DNA from: Kribbella voronezhensis
GTDB taxonomy: Bacteria > Actinomycetota > Actinomycetes > Propionibacteriales > Kribbellaceae
DNA length: 64,000 nt
Assembly (NCBI RefSeq): GCF_004365175.1
Contig: NZ_SOCE01000002.1
Span: 1,302,001 to 1,366,000, forward strand
Reading direction: 5' to 3'
Below the pieces are notes generated by a model. That model saw nothing but the letters and a program-made list of their open reading frames with translations. It was not told the origin of the DNA and ran no database searches. This document shows positions 1 through 8,252 of the stretch, piece by piece; position 1 is the stretch's first letter, and each line of letters begins with the position of its first letter. The translations under genes and the position numbers were made by a program.

Positions 1-1
1 G

Positions 2-1129
2 TTCGCCAACTCGTCGTACGTGACGATCAGCGGGTTCGCGTTCCGGCAGAGTACGACGCTGGAGATCCCGGCCGACTGTCCCCGGATCCGGCTGACCCGC
101 AACGACTTCCAGCTCGCCGCGGCTGCGGGGCACTGGGTCGTCGTGCGGGGTGACGACGTGAAGATCGACCGGAACGTGTTCCACGACAAGTCCACCCTGG
201 GCGTCTATCTGGTGATCGACGGACCGGGCAGTACGGCGATGGCGCAGCGCACGAACATCGCCCGCAACTACTTCCGCGATCACACGTACTCCGGCGACAA
301 CGGCGGTGAGCCGATCCGCCTCGGTGTCAGTGGACGCGCACTGTCCACGGCGGACGCCACCGTGGAGTACAACCTCTTCGAGCGGGTGAACGGCGACCCC
401 GAGGCGATCTCGGTGAAGTCGTCGGGCAACACGATCCGGTACAACACCATCCGCTCGTCGACCGGTGGGATCGTGCTGCGGCACGGCAACGAGAACCGGG
501 TCGAGAGCAACTATCTGCTGTCCGGTGCGAACGGGATCAGGATCTACGGCAACGACCACCTGATCGTGAACAACTACGTCGGTGGGGTCGGCAGCGCCGG
601 GATCGTGCTCGGCAGTGGAACCGAGCGCGATCACTACGAAGGCGAGCCCGAAGACAGCCGGCGCGGCAACGACGCTCCGGACCGGGTCACGATCGTGCTG
701 AACACCCTGCGGAACAACGCTCAGGCAGTGGTCGGCGAGAGTCAGCGGACGATACCGCCACTGGGCTGCCGGATCTCGGACAACCTCCTGGTCGGCGACA
801 GCGGTTCCCTGGTGGACATGCCTTACCTGCAGGGCATCACGTGGTCGGGCAACATCCTGTGGGGCTCGGCGTCGAACGGCAACATCCCGTCGTCCGGCTT
901 CACCCGGGCCGACCCGAAGCTCGTCGCGGGCTCCGACGGCGTCTACCGGCTCAGCACCGGCAGCGCCGCCGTCAACGCCTCCAGCCAGGACCACTCCAGC
1001 CAGGTCACCGACGACCTCGACGGCCAACCCCGGGTAGCCCCGTACGACGTCGGCGCCGACGAACTCTCCACCGCCACAACCCTCCGCCACCCCCTCACCC
1101 CCACCGACGTCGGCCCCAACGCCCCGTAG
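2..1129 (+). CDS. Polysaccharide lyase family 6 (chondroitinase-B/alginate-lyase-like), 5' truncated by window edge
   Basis: The open frame is uninterrupted from the first bases, so the true start lies outside; 375 residues are visible. The protein is a right-handed beta-helix with many N-rich turns (NIARNYF, EYNLFERVNG, NTIRYNTI, NYLLSGANGIRIYGNDH). The block NGGEPIRLG, then ISVKSSGN with the presumed catalytic Lys, then LRHGNENRVE with the presumed catalytic Arg, is the PL6 core. PL6 enzymes cleave uronic-acid polysaccharides (alginate, dermatan/chondroitin) by beta-elimination and are normally exported; the signal peptide would be in the missing part. The C-terminal 60 residues (RLSTGSAAVNASS, DLDGQPR, DVGADE) are the usual end of secreted parallel beta-helix proteins. 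The substrate cannot be told from the sequence. Confidence 0.85.
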   Translation, partial: FANSSYVTISGFAFRQSTTLEIPADCPRIRLTRNDFQLAAAAGHWVVVRGDDVKIDRNVFHDKSTLGVYLVIDGPGSTAMAQRTNIARNYFRDHTYSGDNGGEPIRLGVSGRALSTADATVEYNLFERVNGDPEAISVKSSGNTIRYNTIRSSTGGIVLRHGNENRVESNYLLSGANGIRIYGNDHLIVNNYVGGVGSAGIVLGSGTERDHYEGEPEDSRRGNDAPDRVTIVLNTLRNNAQAVVGESQRTIPPLGCRISDNLLVGDSGSLVDMPYLQGITWSGNILWGSASNGNIPSSGFTRADPKLVAGSDGVYRLSTGSAAVNASSQDHSSQVTDDLDGQPRVAPYDVGADELSTATTLRHPLTPTDVGPNAP

Positions 1130-1158
1130 CAAGACCCGGCTGACCTCGCAGCGTCGTG

Positions 1159-1208
1159 GTACCGGCGTGCGCTCGGCCCGCGCGAGGCGGGTCGAGCGCA
1201 CGCCGTAC
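1159..1208. terminator. Long bidirectional hairpin between convergent genes
   Basis: Perfect 13-bp arms at 1163-1175 (CGGCGTGCGCTCG) and 1193-1205, extended outward by three pairs past a bulged C, with a nested 5-bp stem (CCCGC/GCGGG) inside the loop. It sits exactly between the stop codons of the convergent lyase and transporter genes. There is no U-tract, as is usual in high-GC actinobacteria. Confidence 0.75.
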
Positions 1209-1213
1209 AGGTG

Positions 1214-2584
1214 TCAGACCAGGGCGGGCTGGGTGTTGCCGGCTTCGGTGATGCCGCGGCGCATGTCGACCCGGGCGAGCAGGACCAGGCCGACGACGAA
1301 GAAGATGCCGAGGGCAACGATGGCGGGCCGGTAGGAGCCGGTGAGCTGGTGGACCAGGCCGAAGACGAGGGTGCCGAGCCACGAGGTGCCGCGTTCGCCG
1401 GCCTGGTACAGGCTGAAGTACTCCGCCTCGCGGCCCTTCGGAATCAGTTGGCTGAACGCCGACCTCGACAGCGCCTGGGTGCCGCCGAGGACGATCCCGA
1501 TCGCCAGGCCCATCGCGAGGAACGGCGCGATCTGGTGCGCGGGCAGCAGGAAGCCGGCGATCACGATCACCATCCAGACCACCAGGCCGCCCATGATCGT
1601 GCGCTGGCTGCCGTAGCGCCGGGCGAACCGGCCGAAGGCGAGCGCGCCGAAGAACGCGACGAACTGGACCAGCAGGATCGTCATGATCAGGATCTGCGTC
1701 TCGAAGCCGAGTTGCTTCTCGCCGTACGTCGAGGAGACCGAGATGACGGTCTGGATGCCGTCGTTGAAGAACAGGTACGCGACCAGGAACAGCAACGTCA
1801 TCGGGTACGACCGGACGTGCCGCAGGGTGGCGAAAAGCTGCCCGAAACTCTGCTTGATCAGGTTGCCGCCGACCGGTACGACGCTCGCCGGTGGCCGGTC
1901 CTTCAGCCGCAGGTAGGGGATGAGGGTGAACAGGCCCCACCACAACCCGGCGCTCAGCAGACTGAGCCGGACCGCCGTCCCCTTGCCCAGGCCGAGCGCG
2001 TCGTGCGCGGTGACGACGCCGAGGTTGATCGCCAGCAGGATGAATCCGCCGAGGTAGCCGAACGCCCAGGCGCGCGAGGAGACGTCGTCACGATCGTCCG
2101 GCGCCGCGATGTCGATCAGGATCGAGTCGTACACGACCAGCGACGACCCGAGACAGAGGTTGCCGAGGAACAGCAGCAGCGCCCCCAGCGCCCAGCGGTC
2201 GCCGCTGACGAAGACCATGCAGCAGGCGGCCAGGGCACCGGCCCAGGCGAAGCCGCACATCAGCACTCGCTTGCGAGGCGACCGGTCCGCGATCGCTCCG
2301 ACGACCGGCAGGAACAGCGCCGACATCAAGGTGGCGACGGTGACGACGTAGAAGGCCAGCGAGCCGGGGGAGATGCCGAGACCGAGGACGTGCAGGTTGG
2401 TGTGGCAGGGGTCGTCCGTCGTACCGACTCGTCCGCAGGCAGCGGTTTCGGCCACCGAGGTGAGGTACGGCGCGAACAGTACGGTGCCGACGGTGGTGAC
2501 GTAGCCGGAGTTGGCCCAGTCGTAGAGGCTGAACCCCCAGTATTCGCGCTTGTCCACGCTGTCCGGGGCGGAGAGGATTCCCAT
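1214..2584 (-). CDS. MFS transporter, Atg22/UMF1 family
   Basis: Integral membrane protein of 456 residues with about twelve hydrophobic segments. The N-terminus EYWGFSLYDWANSGYVTTVGTVLFAPYLT carries the YDWANSGY motif that marks the Atg22-like (UMF1) branch of the major facilitator superfamily. An MFS loop signature (IADRSPRKR) follows TM2-3, and a large extracytoplasmic loop with two Cys (CGRVGTTDDPC) lies near residues 50-60. Family members are thought to export small metabolites such as amino acids; the substrate of bacterial members is unknown. It lies 47 bp downstream of the phosphodiesterase gene on the same strand and could be cotranscribed with it, although a small CCGGGC/GCCCGG hairpin (2615-2630) lies between. 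Confidence 0.85.
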   Translation of the reverse strand: MGILSAPDSVDKREYWGFSLYDWANSGYVTTVGTVLFAPYLTSVAETAACGRVGTTDDPCHTNLHVLGLGISPGSLAFYVVTVATLMSALFLPVVGAIADRSPRKRVLMCGFAWAGALAACCMVFVSGDRWALGALLLFLGNLCLGSSLVVYDSILIDIAAPDDRDDVSSRAWAFGYLGGFILLAINLGVVTAHDALGLGKGTAVRLSLLSAGLWWGLFTLIPYLRLKDRPPASVVPVGGNLIKQSFGQLFATLRHVRSYPMTLLFLVAYLFFNDGIQTVISVSSTYGEKQLGFETQILIMTILLVQFVAFFGALAFGRFARRYGSQRTIMGGLVVWMVIVIAGFLLPAHQIAPFLAMGLAIGIVLGGTQALSRSAFSQLIPKGREAEYFSLYQAGERGTSWLGTLVFGLVHQLTGSYRPAIVALGIFFVVGLVLLARVDMRRGITEAGNTQPALV

Positions 2585-2631
2585 GCGGAGGAGTGTGGCA
2601 GGTACGGGGCCGATCCGGGCTCAGGCCCGGC

Positions 2632-3384
2632 TCACGGCCACTGCCCGCGTTCGATCAGTATGTCGCGGAGCAGGTCGGTGCGATCGGTGATGAGCCCGTC
2701 CACTCCGGCGTCCAGGAGGCGGTGCATGGTCGCCGGGTCGTCGACGGTCCAGACGTGCACCTGCTTGCCGAGGGCATGCGCGCGCCGCAGCAGTCCCGAC
2801 GTGAGGACCTTGAGGCGGCCGTAGTACTCCGGGATCTGCAGGCAGGCGCCGGGGGAGTCGAAGCGAAAAGGGGAGAACCGGATCCGGGCGATCTCCTGCT
2901 CACCGAAGCCGGTCGCCAGGCGTTCCCCGAGCTCGGCGCGGATGCGCTTGACCCGGGCCTGGGAGAACGACGAGACGCAGACGCGGTCGATGGCGCCGGC
3001 CTTCCGCAGTACGGCGGCCGCGGGCAGGACGCCGTTGTCGGCCTTGATGTCGAGGTTGAGCCTGGTCGCCGGGAAGTGCTCGAGCACGTCGGTGAGCAGC
3101 GGGATCGGCTCGTGACCGTTGATCCGGGCCTTCTTGACCTCCGACCACGGCAGCTGGGAGATCACGCCGGTGCGATCGGTGACGCGGTCGAGCCGGTGGT
3201 CGTGGAAGGCCACCACCACCCCGTCGCTGGTCGCGTGCAGGTCGGTCTCCAGGTACTGGTACCCGAGTCCGACCGCCTGCTCGAAGGCATGCATCGAGTT
3301 CTCGTAGCCGACGTTGTCAGGGTGCAGGGCGCCGCCGCGGTGGGCCATCGCGATCGGCCCGTCGTGGTCGAGATACGGATACAC
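2632..3384 (-). CDS. Glycerophosphodiester phosphodiesterase
   Basis: GDPD TIM-barrel enzyme hydrolysing glycerophosphodiesters to glycerol-3-phosphate and an alcohol. Visible family blocks are AMAHRGG (catalytic His/Arg), the metal-binding ETDLHATSDGVVVAFHDHRLDR (Glu, Asp and second catalytic His), LNLDIK, and the C-terminal VHVWTVDDPATMHRLLDAGVDGLITDRTDLL. No signal peptide, so it is probably cytoplasmic and acts on scavenged or turned-over phospholipid head groups. I place the start at the GTG at 3384, giving VYPYLDHDGPIAMAHRGG, which matches the usual N-terminus of actinobacterial homologues; an ATG at 3432 would add 16 residues with no family resemblance. Confidence 0.9.
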   Translation of the reverse strand: MYPYLDHDGPIAMAHRGGALHPDNVGYENSMHAFEQAVGLGYQYLETDLHATSDGVVVAFHDHRLDRVTDRTGVISQLPWSEVKKARINGHEPIPLLTDVLEHFPATRLNLDIKADNGVLPAAAVLRKAGAIDRVCVSSFSQARVKRIRAELGERLATGFGEQEIARIRFSPFRFDSPGACLQIPEYYGRLKVLTSGLLRRAHALGKQVHVWTVDDPATMHRLLDAGVDGLITDRTDLLRDILIERGQWP

Positions 3385-3615
3385 ACCCGGCAGTATCGCC
3401 GAGTGCCGGCAGCCCGGAGGCTTGTAGGTCAATCGATTGCACGGCTAGGTTCAGGATTACCGTGCGCTTCGACGGCACTTATCCGGGCGACTGGCCCCAT
3501 CGAGAACGCCCGACGTGTACCGCGAGCGGCGGCACTGTGCGGTCCCCGACCCTCCCGAGCCGGGGGCCGCGTGCACTGAGGCTCGACTCGGCCGGGCGGG
3601 GGCTGGTTGGGTAGC

Positions 3616-4767
3616 GTGGTGTCGGTGACGGATATCAGCCGACCCCGCCCCGAGCTGTGGACTCTCGATCCCGGCGTCCTGCATCTCAACCACGGCTCGT
3701 ACGGCGCGGTGCCGCGGCGTACCCAGGACGTTCTGGCGTCCCTGCGGGCGGAGACCGAGGCCAACCCGATGGCGTGGTTCCGCTCGGTCGCCGACCGGCT
3801 GACGGCCGCCCGGCTCGAGTTGGCGTCGTACCTGGAGACCGACCCGGCCGGCTTCGCGCTGGTGCCGAACGCGAGCGCCGGCGTCACGGCCGCGCTCGCC
3901 ACCGTCCCGATCGCGCCAGGCAGCCGGATCGTGCTGACGAATCACGCGTACGGCGCGGTGCGGTTCGCGGCGGAACGCTTCGCCCGGCAGCACCAGGCCG
4001 AGGTCGTCGTCGTCGACGTGCCGCTGGAATCCGACGACGACACGGTGGTCTCGCTCATCTCCGCGGCCCTGGGCAGCACCACCGCCGCCCTGGTGGTGGA
4101 CCAGATCAGCTCGGCGACCGCGATGATCTTCCCGATCCGGCGCCTGGTCGAGGCGTGCGCGCGGTACGACATCCCCGTCATCGTCGACGGCGCCCATGCA
4201 CCCGGGCTGCTCGACGCCCCGGCCGGCGACGGCGCCGACTTCTGGACCGGCAACTTCCACAAGTGGCCGTGCTCGCCGCGCGGGACCGCCGGTCTGGTGG
4301 TCGCGGAGAAGTGGCGGGCGCGGACGTTGCCGCTGATCGTGTCCTGGTCGGAGTACGACGAGCGGCTGCCGGAGCGCTTCGACATGCAGGGCACCTTCGA
4401 CTACGCGCCCTGGATCGCCGCACCCGAGTCGTTGCGGGTGCTCGCCGACCTCGAGTGGCAGCGGCGCCGGACGCAGCTGTCGGCGACCCTGGACGAAGGT
4501 GCCCGGGTGATCGCGAAGGCGCTCGGCTCGTCGGTGCCCGAGGTGGTCCACCCGGCTCCGACGATGCGGTTGGTGGAACTCCCCTTCCCGGGCGAGCCGA
4601 CGCCCGAGGCCGGCGCGGCTTTCAAGCTCCGGGTGTCGCGCGAGCTCAAGGCGGAGATCACCCTGACCGCCTTCGACACCCGGGTCTTCATCCGCCTCTC
4701 CGCCCACGCCTACAACAGCCTGCGCGACTACGAATTCCTCGCCGAGCGCTTGCCTACCTTGTTCTGA
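3616..4767 (+). CDS. Class V aminotransferase, isopenicillin-N-epimerase-like
   Basis: PLP-dependent fold-type I enzyme of about 383 residues. The N-terminal HLNHGSYGAVPR is typical of the isopenicillin-N epimerase/cysteine desulfurase-like group. The cofactor-binding Asp-Xxx-His lies in IVDGAHAPG and the Schiff-base lysine in NFHKWPCSPRGTA. It probably acts as an epimerase, lyase or aminotransferase on an amino acid; there is no beta-lactam biosynthesis context, so a true isopenicillin role is unlikely. Several GTG codons (3616, 3619, 3625) and a TTG (3607) compete as start; no strong Shine-Dalgarno decides between them. Its 3' end overlaps the convergent GntR gene by 40 bp. Confidence 0.85.
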   Translation: MVSVTDISRPRPELWTLDPGVLHLNHGSYGAVPRRTQDVLASLRAETEANPMAWFRSVADRLTAARLELASYLETDPAGFALVPNASAGVTAALATVPIAPGSRIVLTNHAYGAVRFAAERFARQHQAEVVVVDVPLESDDDTVVSLISAALGSTTAALVVDQISSATAMIFPIRRLVEACARYDIPVIVDGAHAPGLLDAPAGDGADFWTGNFHKWPCSPRGTAGLVVAEKWRARTLPLIVSWSEYDERLPERFDMQGTFDYAPWIAAPESLRVLADLEWQRRRTQLSATLDEGARVIAKALGSSVPEVVHPAPTMRLVELPFPGEPTPEAGAAFKLRVSRELKAEITLTAFDTRVFIRLSAHAYNSLRDYEFLAERLPTLF

Positions 4768-5420
4768 GGGTCGCTGAACGATCGTTCGCCGTGAACCGCG
4801 AGCTCGGCCAGCACTGCGGCGGGGTCGCCGGCCTCGACGAGCTCGAGCAGGTGACGGTGCCTGGCGACGTGCTCGTTGAGATCTTCGTGGTAGTGCTCGC
4901 GGGCGTAGAGGTTGCGCGCCATGCAAAGCAGGAGCTGCTGCTGCACCGACGCGTAGGCCTCTTCGAGTCGCCGGTGTCCCGCCAGCGCGACGAGGGAGGA
5001 GTGGAACCGGTAGCCGGCCTGCACGAGGCTGCCGCGGTCCTCGGCCGCCGCGCAACGCTCCATCTCCACCAGCGCTTCCTGGGCGACCTTCAACCGGTCC
5101 GGGAATCGCACGGGGACCGCGAGCTCCATCGCCAGCCGCTCCAGCGCGGATCGCAGGGTGAGGATCTCGAAGACGTCCTGATCGGTCAGCGTGGCCACCA
5201 TCGACCCGCGCCGCGGCCTGGTCACGATCAGCCCTTCCTGCTCCAGCACCCGCAGCGCTTCGCGCAGTGGGGGACGGCTGATGCCGAGCTGCTCGGTGAG
5301 CCGTTCCTCGATCAACCGCTCACCCTCGGCCAGCTCACCGGCCAGGATCATCCGCCGGATCGCGTTGGCCGCGAGCTGGACCAGGCTCAGTGACTCCAGT
5401 GCACCCTGCGACTCGCTCAT
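4728..5420 (-). CDS. GntR family transcriptional regulator, FCD subfamily
   Basis: A 230-residue regulator. Residues 10-75 form the winged helix (LAANAIRRMILAGELAEGERLIEERLTEQLGISRPPLREALRVLEQEGLI), followed by an FCD all-helical ligand domain (LRSALERLAMELAV, HSSLVALAGHRRLEEAY, HVARHRHLLELVEAGD) with His residues that in this family often bind a metal and a carboxylate ligand. The ATG at 5420 has AGGAG nine bases upstream; a GTG at 5426 is the alternative. It is divergent from the catabolic operon at 5599-13118 and a matching palindrome lies between, so it is the likely local regulator, probably a repressor released by the carboxylate substrate. Confidence 0.9.
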   Translation of the reverse strand: MSESQGALESLSLVQLAANAIRRMILAGELAEGERLIEERLTEQLGISRPPLREALRVLEQEGLIVTRPRRGSMVATLTDQDVFEILTLRSALERLAMELAVPVRFPDRLKVAQEALVEMERCAAAEDRGSLVQAGYRFHSSLVALAGHRRLEEAYASVQQQLLLCMARNLYAREHYHEDLNEHVARHRHLLELVEAGDPAAVLAELAVHGERSFSDPQNKVGKRSARNS

Positions 5421-5545
5421 TCCCACCGACTCCTAGCTGCCATTCGACGTGCCGCCCCGAACCACCGCGGGGGCCGATCCCAGACCCTGCAAAGTAGCGG
5501 GTCATCCCTCGAGTTGTCGCCGCCACCCTTGTCAGCGTCGATTAT

Positions 5546-5561
5546 CTATTGTAGACAATAG
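5546..5561. promoter_or_regulatory. Probable GntR/FCD operator
   Basis: CTATTGTAGACAATAG has perfect 7-bp arms around AG, with the TTGT-N2-ACAA core typical of FCD-type GntR sites. It is AT-rich against its surroundings and lies 38 bp before the GTG of the dehydrogenase gene, in the gap shared with the divergent GntR gene. Confidence 0.7.
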
Positions 5562-5598
5562 TTCATAGACAGGGCGGCCGTGAACTGGAGGCGTTCCC

Positions 5599-6468
5599 GT
5601 GGCCCAGCATGAATCTCCCGCAATCTCCGCCGGAACAGCACGGCTCGGATTCGCCGGCCTCGGCAATCTGGGCAAGCCGATGGTGCAGGCACTGCTCCGG
5701 AACGGCTGGACAATCTCGGTCCTGGACCGGGACGCGGCCCGGGCCGGGGATCTCGACGGCGTCCGGGTCGTTCCCACAGCGGCCGGGCTCGCCGACTGCG
5801 CGGTGGTCGCGCTAGCTGTTCCGGACGACGAGGCGGTCAGCCAGATCCTCGACGAACTCGTCCCGCTCCTCGCGGCGGGATCGGTGGTCCTGATCCACAG
5901 CACGATCCTGCCCGGTACGGCGAAGCGCCTTGCAGAGCAGGCCGAGCGCCACGGTGTCGGGTTGCTCGACGTACCGGTCAGTGGTGGAGCCGAGAGAGCG
6001 CTCGCCGGCTCTCTGACGGTGATGGCCGGTGGTCGGGCCGAGGTGCTGGAACGGGTCGGACCGGTGCTCGATTCGGTCGCCGGCGAGGTGATCCATGCCG
6101 GACCGGCCGGTGCCGGCGCCGCGGTCAAACTCGCGAACCAGTTGATGATGTTCGCCGCCCTGGCCGGGGTCCAGGAGGCACTCGAGTTGGCCGCAGCGTA
6201 CGACGTACCGGAGCGGACCGTGCTGGAGGCGGTGTCCACGAGCACAGGGGACTCGTGGATCACCCGCAACTGGGGCTTCTTCGACCAGACCGTGGCCGCC
6301 TACGACAGCGCCGGTACGCCGGTCCGCGACCGGCCGTGGAGCAAGGACCTGTGGGACATCGTGGCAGCGGCCCGAGATCGCGCTCTCCCGTTGCCGGTCG
6401 CCGGTCTGCTCGCGCAGCACCTCGCCGAGCGGGTCGAGGAGCACGCACGCAAGGGATCCGGATCGTGA
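5599..6468 (+). CDS. NAD(P)-dependent beta-hydroxyacid dehydrogenase (3-hydroxyisobutyrate/tartronate-semialdehyde reductase type)
   Basis: A 289-residue two-domain dehydrogenase. Rossmann fingerprint GFAGLGNLGKPM at about 17-28, substrate-binding DVPVSGGAERALAGSLTVMAGG near 123-145, and the catalytic lysine in AGAAVKLANQLMM near 175, all diagnostic of the 3-hydroxyisobutyrate dehydrogenase superfamily. It oxidises a beta-hydroxyacid to a semialdehyde or the reverse. First gene of the operon behind the GntR operator; GTG start with TGGAGG about 9 bases upstream. Its stop overlaps the first permease start (GTGA), so the two are translationally coupled. Exact substrate unknown. Confidence 0.88.
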   Translation: MAQHESPAISAGTARLGFAGLGNLGKPMVQALLRNGWTISVLDRDAARAGDLDGVRVVPTAAGLADCAVVALAVPDDEAVSQILDELVPLLAAGSVVLIHSTILPGTAKRLAEQAERHGVGLLDVPVSGGAERALAGSLTVMAGGRAEVLERVGPVLDSVAGEVIHAGPAGAGAAVKLANQLMMFAALAGVQEALELAAAYDVPERTVLEAVSTSTGDSWITRNWGFFDQTVAAYDSAGTPVRDRPWSKDLWDIVAAARDRALPLPVAGLLAQHLAERVEEHARKGSGS

Positions 6469-7364
6469 AGAACTCGGAGCGGACCGGACGCGAAGGGCTG
6501 ACGGCGTACCTGTTCCTGAGCCCCTGGCTGGCCGGGATCCTGCTGCTGACGATCGGGCCGATGCTGTACTCGGCGTACCTCGCCTTCACCGACTACGACC
6601 TGCTGAGCGCGCCCAGGTGGATCGGCCTCGGGAACTTCCGCCGGATGTTCTCCGCGGACCCGAGGTACCTGTCGTCGGTCAGGGTCACCCTCGTCTATGT
6701 CGCGGTCTCGGTGCCGTTGCTGCTGATCGTGTCGATGGCGCTCGCCCTGCTGCTGAACAAGGGAATCAGGTTCCTGTCCGGTTACCGCGCGCTGTTCTAT
6801 CTGCCCTCGCTGATGGGCGCGAGCGTCGCGATCGCCGTGCTGTGGCGGCAGATCTTCGGTGGGACCGGGCTGGTGAACCAGGTGCTCGGTCTGTTCGGCA
6901 TCAAGCACGGCAGCTGGGTCGGCAGTCCCGGCACCGCGCTGTGGACGATCGTCACACTCAACTTGTGGGCGTTCGGCGCCACGATGATCATCTTCCTGGC
7001 CGGCCTGCGCCAGGTCCCGGCGGAGTTGCACGAGGCAGCCGCGGTCGACGGCGCCGGGCCGATCCGTCGCTTTTTCAGCGTCACGCTGCCGCTGATGACG
7101 CCGCTGATCTTCTTCAACCTGCTGCTCGACACGATCCACGCGTTCCAGGCGTTCACCGGCGCGTTCGTGGTCAGCCGTGGCACGGGCGGCCCCACCGACT
7201 CGACCTTGTTCTACACGCTCTACCTGTACCAGCAGGGATTCGCCGAACTGAAGATGGGCTACGCCTCGGCGATGGCCTGGGCGCTGGTGATCGTGCTGGC
7301 TGCCTTCACCGGTTTCCTCTTCCTCACCGCCCGGCGCTGGGTCTACTACGGAGACGAACGATGA
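6465..7364 (+). CDS. Carbohydrate-type ABC transporter permease (MalF/UgpA-like)
   Basis: A 299-residue inner-membrane permease with six hydrophobic segments. Starts LTAYLFLSPWLAGILLL, characteristic of the MalF/UgpA group, and has the cytoplasmic EAA loop EAAAVDGAGPIRRFFSVTLPLMTP that docks the ATPase. The GTG start overlaps the stop of the preceding dehydrogenase. With the next permease and the binding protein it forms a CUT1-type importer. No ATPase gene is in the operon, so a shared MsiK-like ATPase encoded elsewhere is assumed from practice in actinomycetes. Confidence 0.9.
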   Translation: MKNSERTGREGLTAYLFLSPWLAGILLLTIGPMLYSAYLAFTDYDLLSAPRWIGLGNFRRMFSADPRYLSSVRVTLVYVAVSVPLLLIVSMALALLLNKGIRFLSGYRALFYLPSLMGASVAIAVLWRQIFGGTGLVNQVLGLFGIKHGSWVGSPGTALWTIVTLNLWAFGATMIIFLAGLRQVPAELHEAAAVDGAGPIRRFFSVTLPLMTPLIFFNLLLDTIHAFQAFTGAFVVSRGTGGPTDSTLFYTLYLYQQGFAELKMGYASAMAWALVIVLAAFTGFLFLTARRWVYYGDER

Positions 7365-8239
7365 CCACCTTGTCGATCAGCCGCCCGTTGTTCGGCCGGC
7401 GCCGGACCCGCAGCCCGATCGTGACCGGACTCGTCCGGCACGCCCTGCTGATCGCCGTCCTGGTCGTGATGCTCTACCCGGTCGTCTGGATGGTGGCCGC
7501 GTCGTTCCGGCCGTCGGCCGAGGTGATGAACAGCCTCGGGCTGTTCTCGAGGAACTACACGCTGGACAACTACAAGCACGGCTGGAGTGCCGGGCAACTG
7601 AACTTCTCCCGCTACTTCCTCAACTCGATCGCGATCACCGCGCTGTCGATCGCGGGCAACCTCTTCTCCTGCTCGCTGACCGCGTACGCGTTCGCCCGGC
7701 TGGAGTTCCCGTTCAAGCGGGTTCTGTTCGGCCTGCTGCTGGCCACGATGCTGCTGCCGTACCACGTGACGCTGGTGCCGCAGTACATCTTGTTCAACCG
7801 GCTGGCCTGGATGAACACCTATCTGCCGCTGGTGGTGCCCAAGTGGCTCGGGGTCGAGGCGTTCTTCATCTTCTTGATGGTCCAGTTCATCCGGACCCTG
7901 CCGCGTGAGCTCGACGACGCGGCCCGGATCGACGGCTGCGGGCACTGGCGGACGTTCAGCCGGATCATCATGCCGCTCGCGCTGCCGGCCATCGGCACCA
8001 CCGCGTTGTTCACCTTCATCAACAGCTGGAACGACTTCCTCGGTCCGCTGCTGTACCTGAACCGGCCGGAGCTGTGGACCGTCTCGCTCGGCCTGAACTC
8101 GTTCCTGGACGTGACCGGGGAGTCGGCGTACGGCTCACTGTTCGCCATGTCCACCCTCGCCCTCGCGCCGATCGTGGGGTTCTTCCTGGGCGCCCAGAAG
8201 CTGCTCATCGAAGGCGTCGCGACCACCGGCCTCAAGTAA
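7361..8239 (+). CDS. Carbohydrate-type ABC transporter permease (MalG/UgpE-like)
   Basis: Second permease of the importer, 292 residues, six predicted membrane segments. The EAA loop is ELDDAARIDGCGHWRTFSRIIMPLALP and the C-terminus LIEGVATTGLK is the standard end of MalG-type subunits. ATG overlaps the preceding stop (ATGA), giving a coupled pair. The next gene, for the binding protein, follows after 13 bp with its own AGGAG. Confidence 0.9.
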   Translation: MTTLSISRPLFGRRRTRSPIVTGLVRHALLIAVLVVMLYPVVWMVAASFRPSAEVMNSLGLFSRNYTLDNYKHGWSAGQLNFSRYFLNSIAITALSIAGNLFSCSLTAYAFARLEFPFKRVLFGLLLATMLLPYHVTLVPQYILFNRLAWMNTYLPLVVPKWLGVEAFFIFLMVQFIRTLPRELDDAARIDGCGHWRTFSRIIMPLALPAIGTTALFTFINSWNDFLGPLLYLNRPELWTVSLGLNSFLDVTGESAYGSLFAMSTLALAPIVGFFLGAQKLLIEGVATTGLK

Positions 8240-8252
8240 ACAGGAGACAGTC

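Noticed and set aside
1211..2824. A 537-codon plus-strand frame opposite the MFS gene
   Set aside because: Charge-rich low-complexity translation exactly mirroring the transporter; shadow frame.
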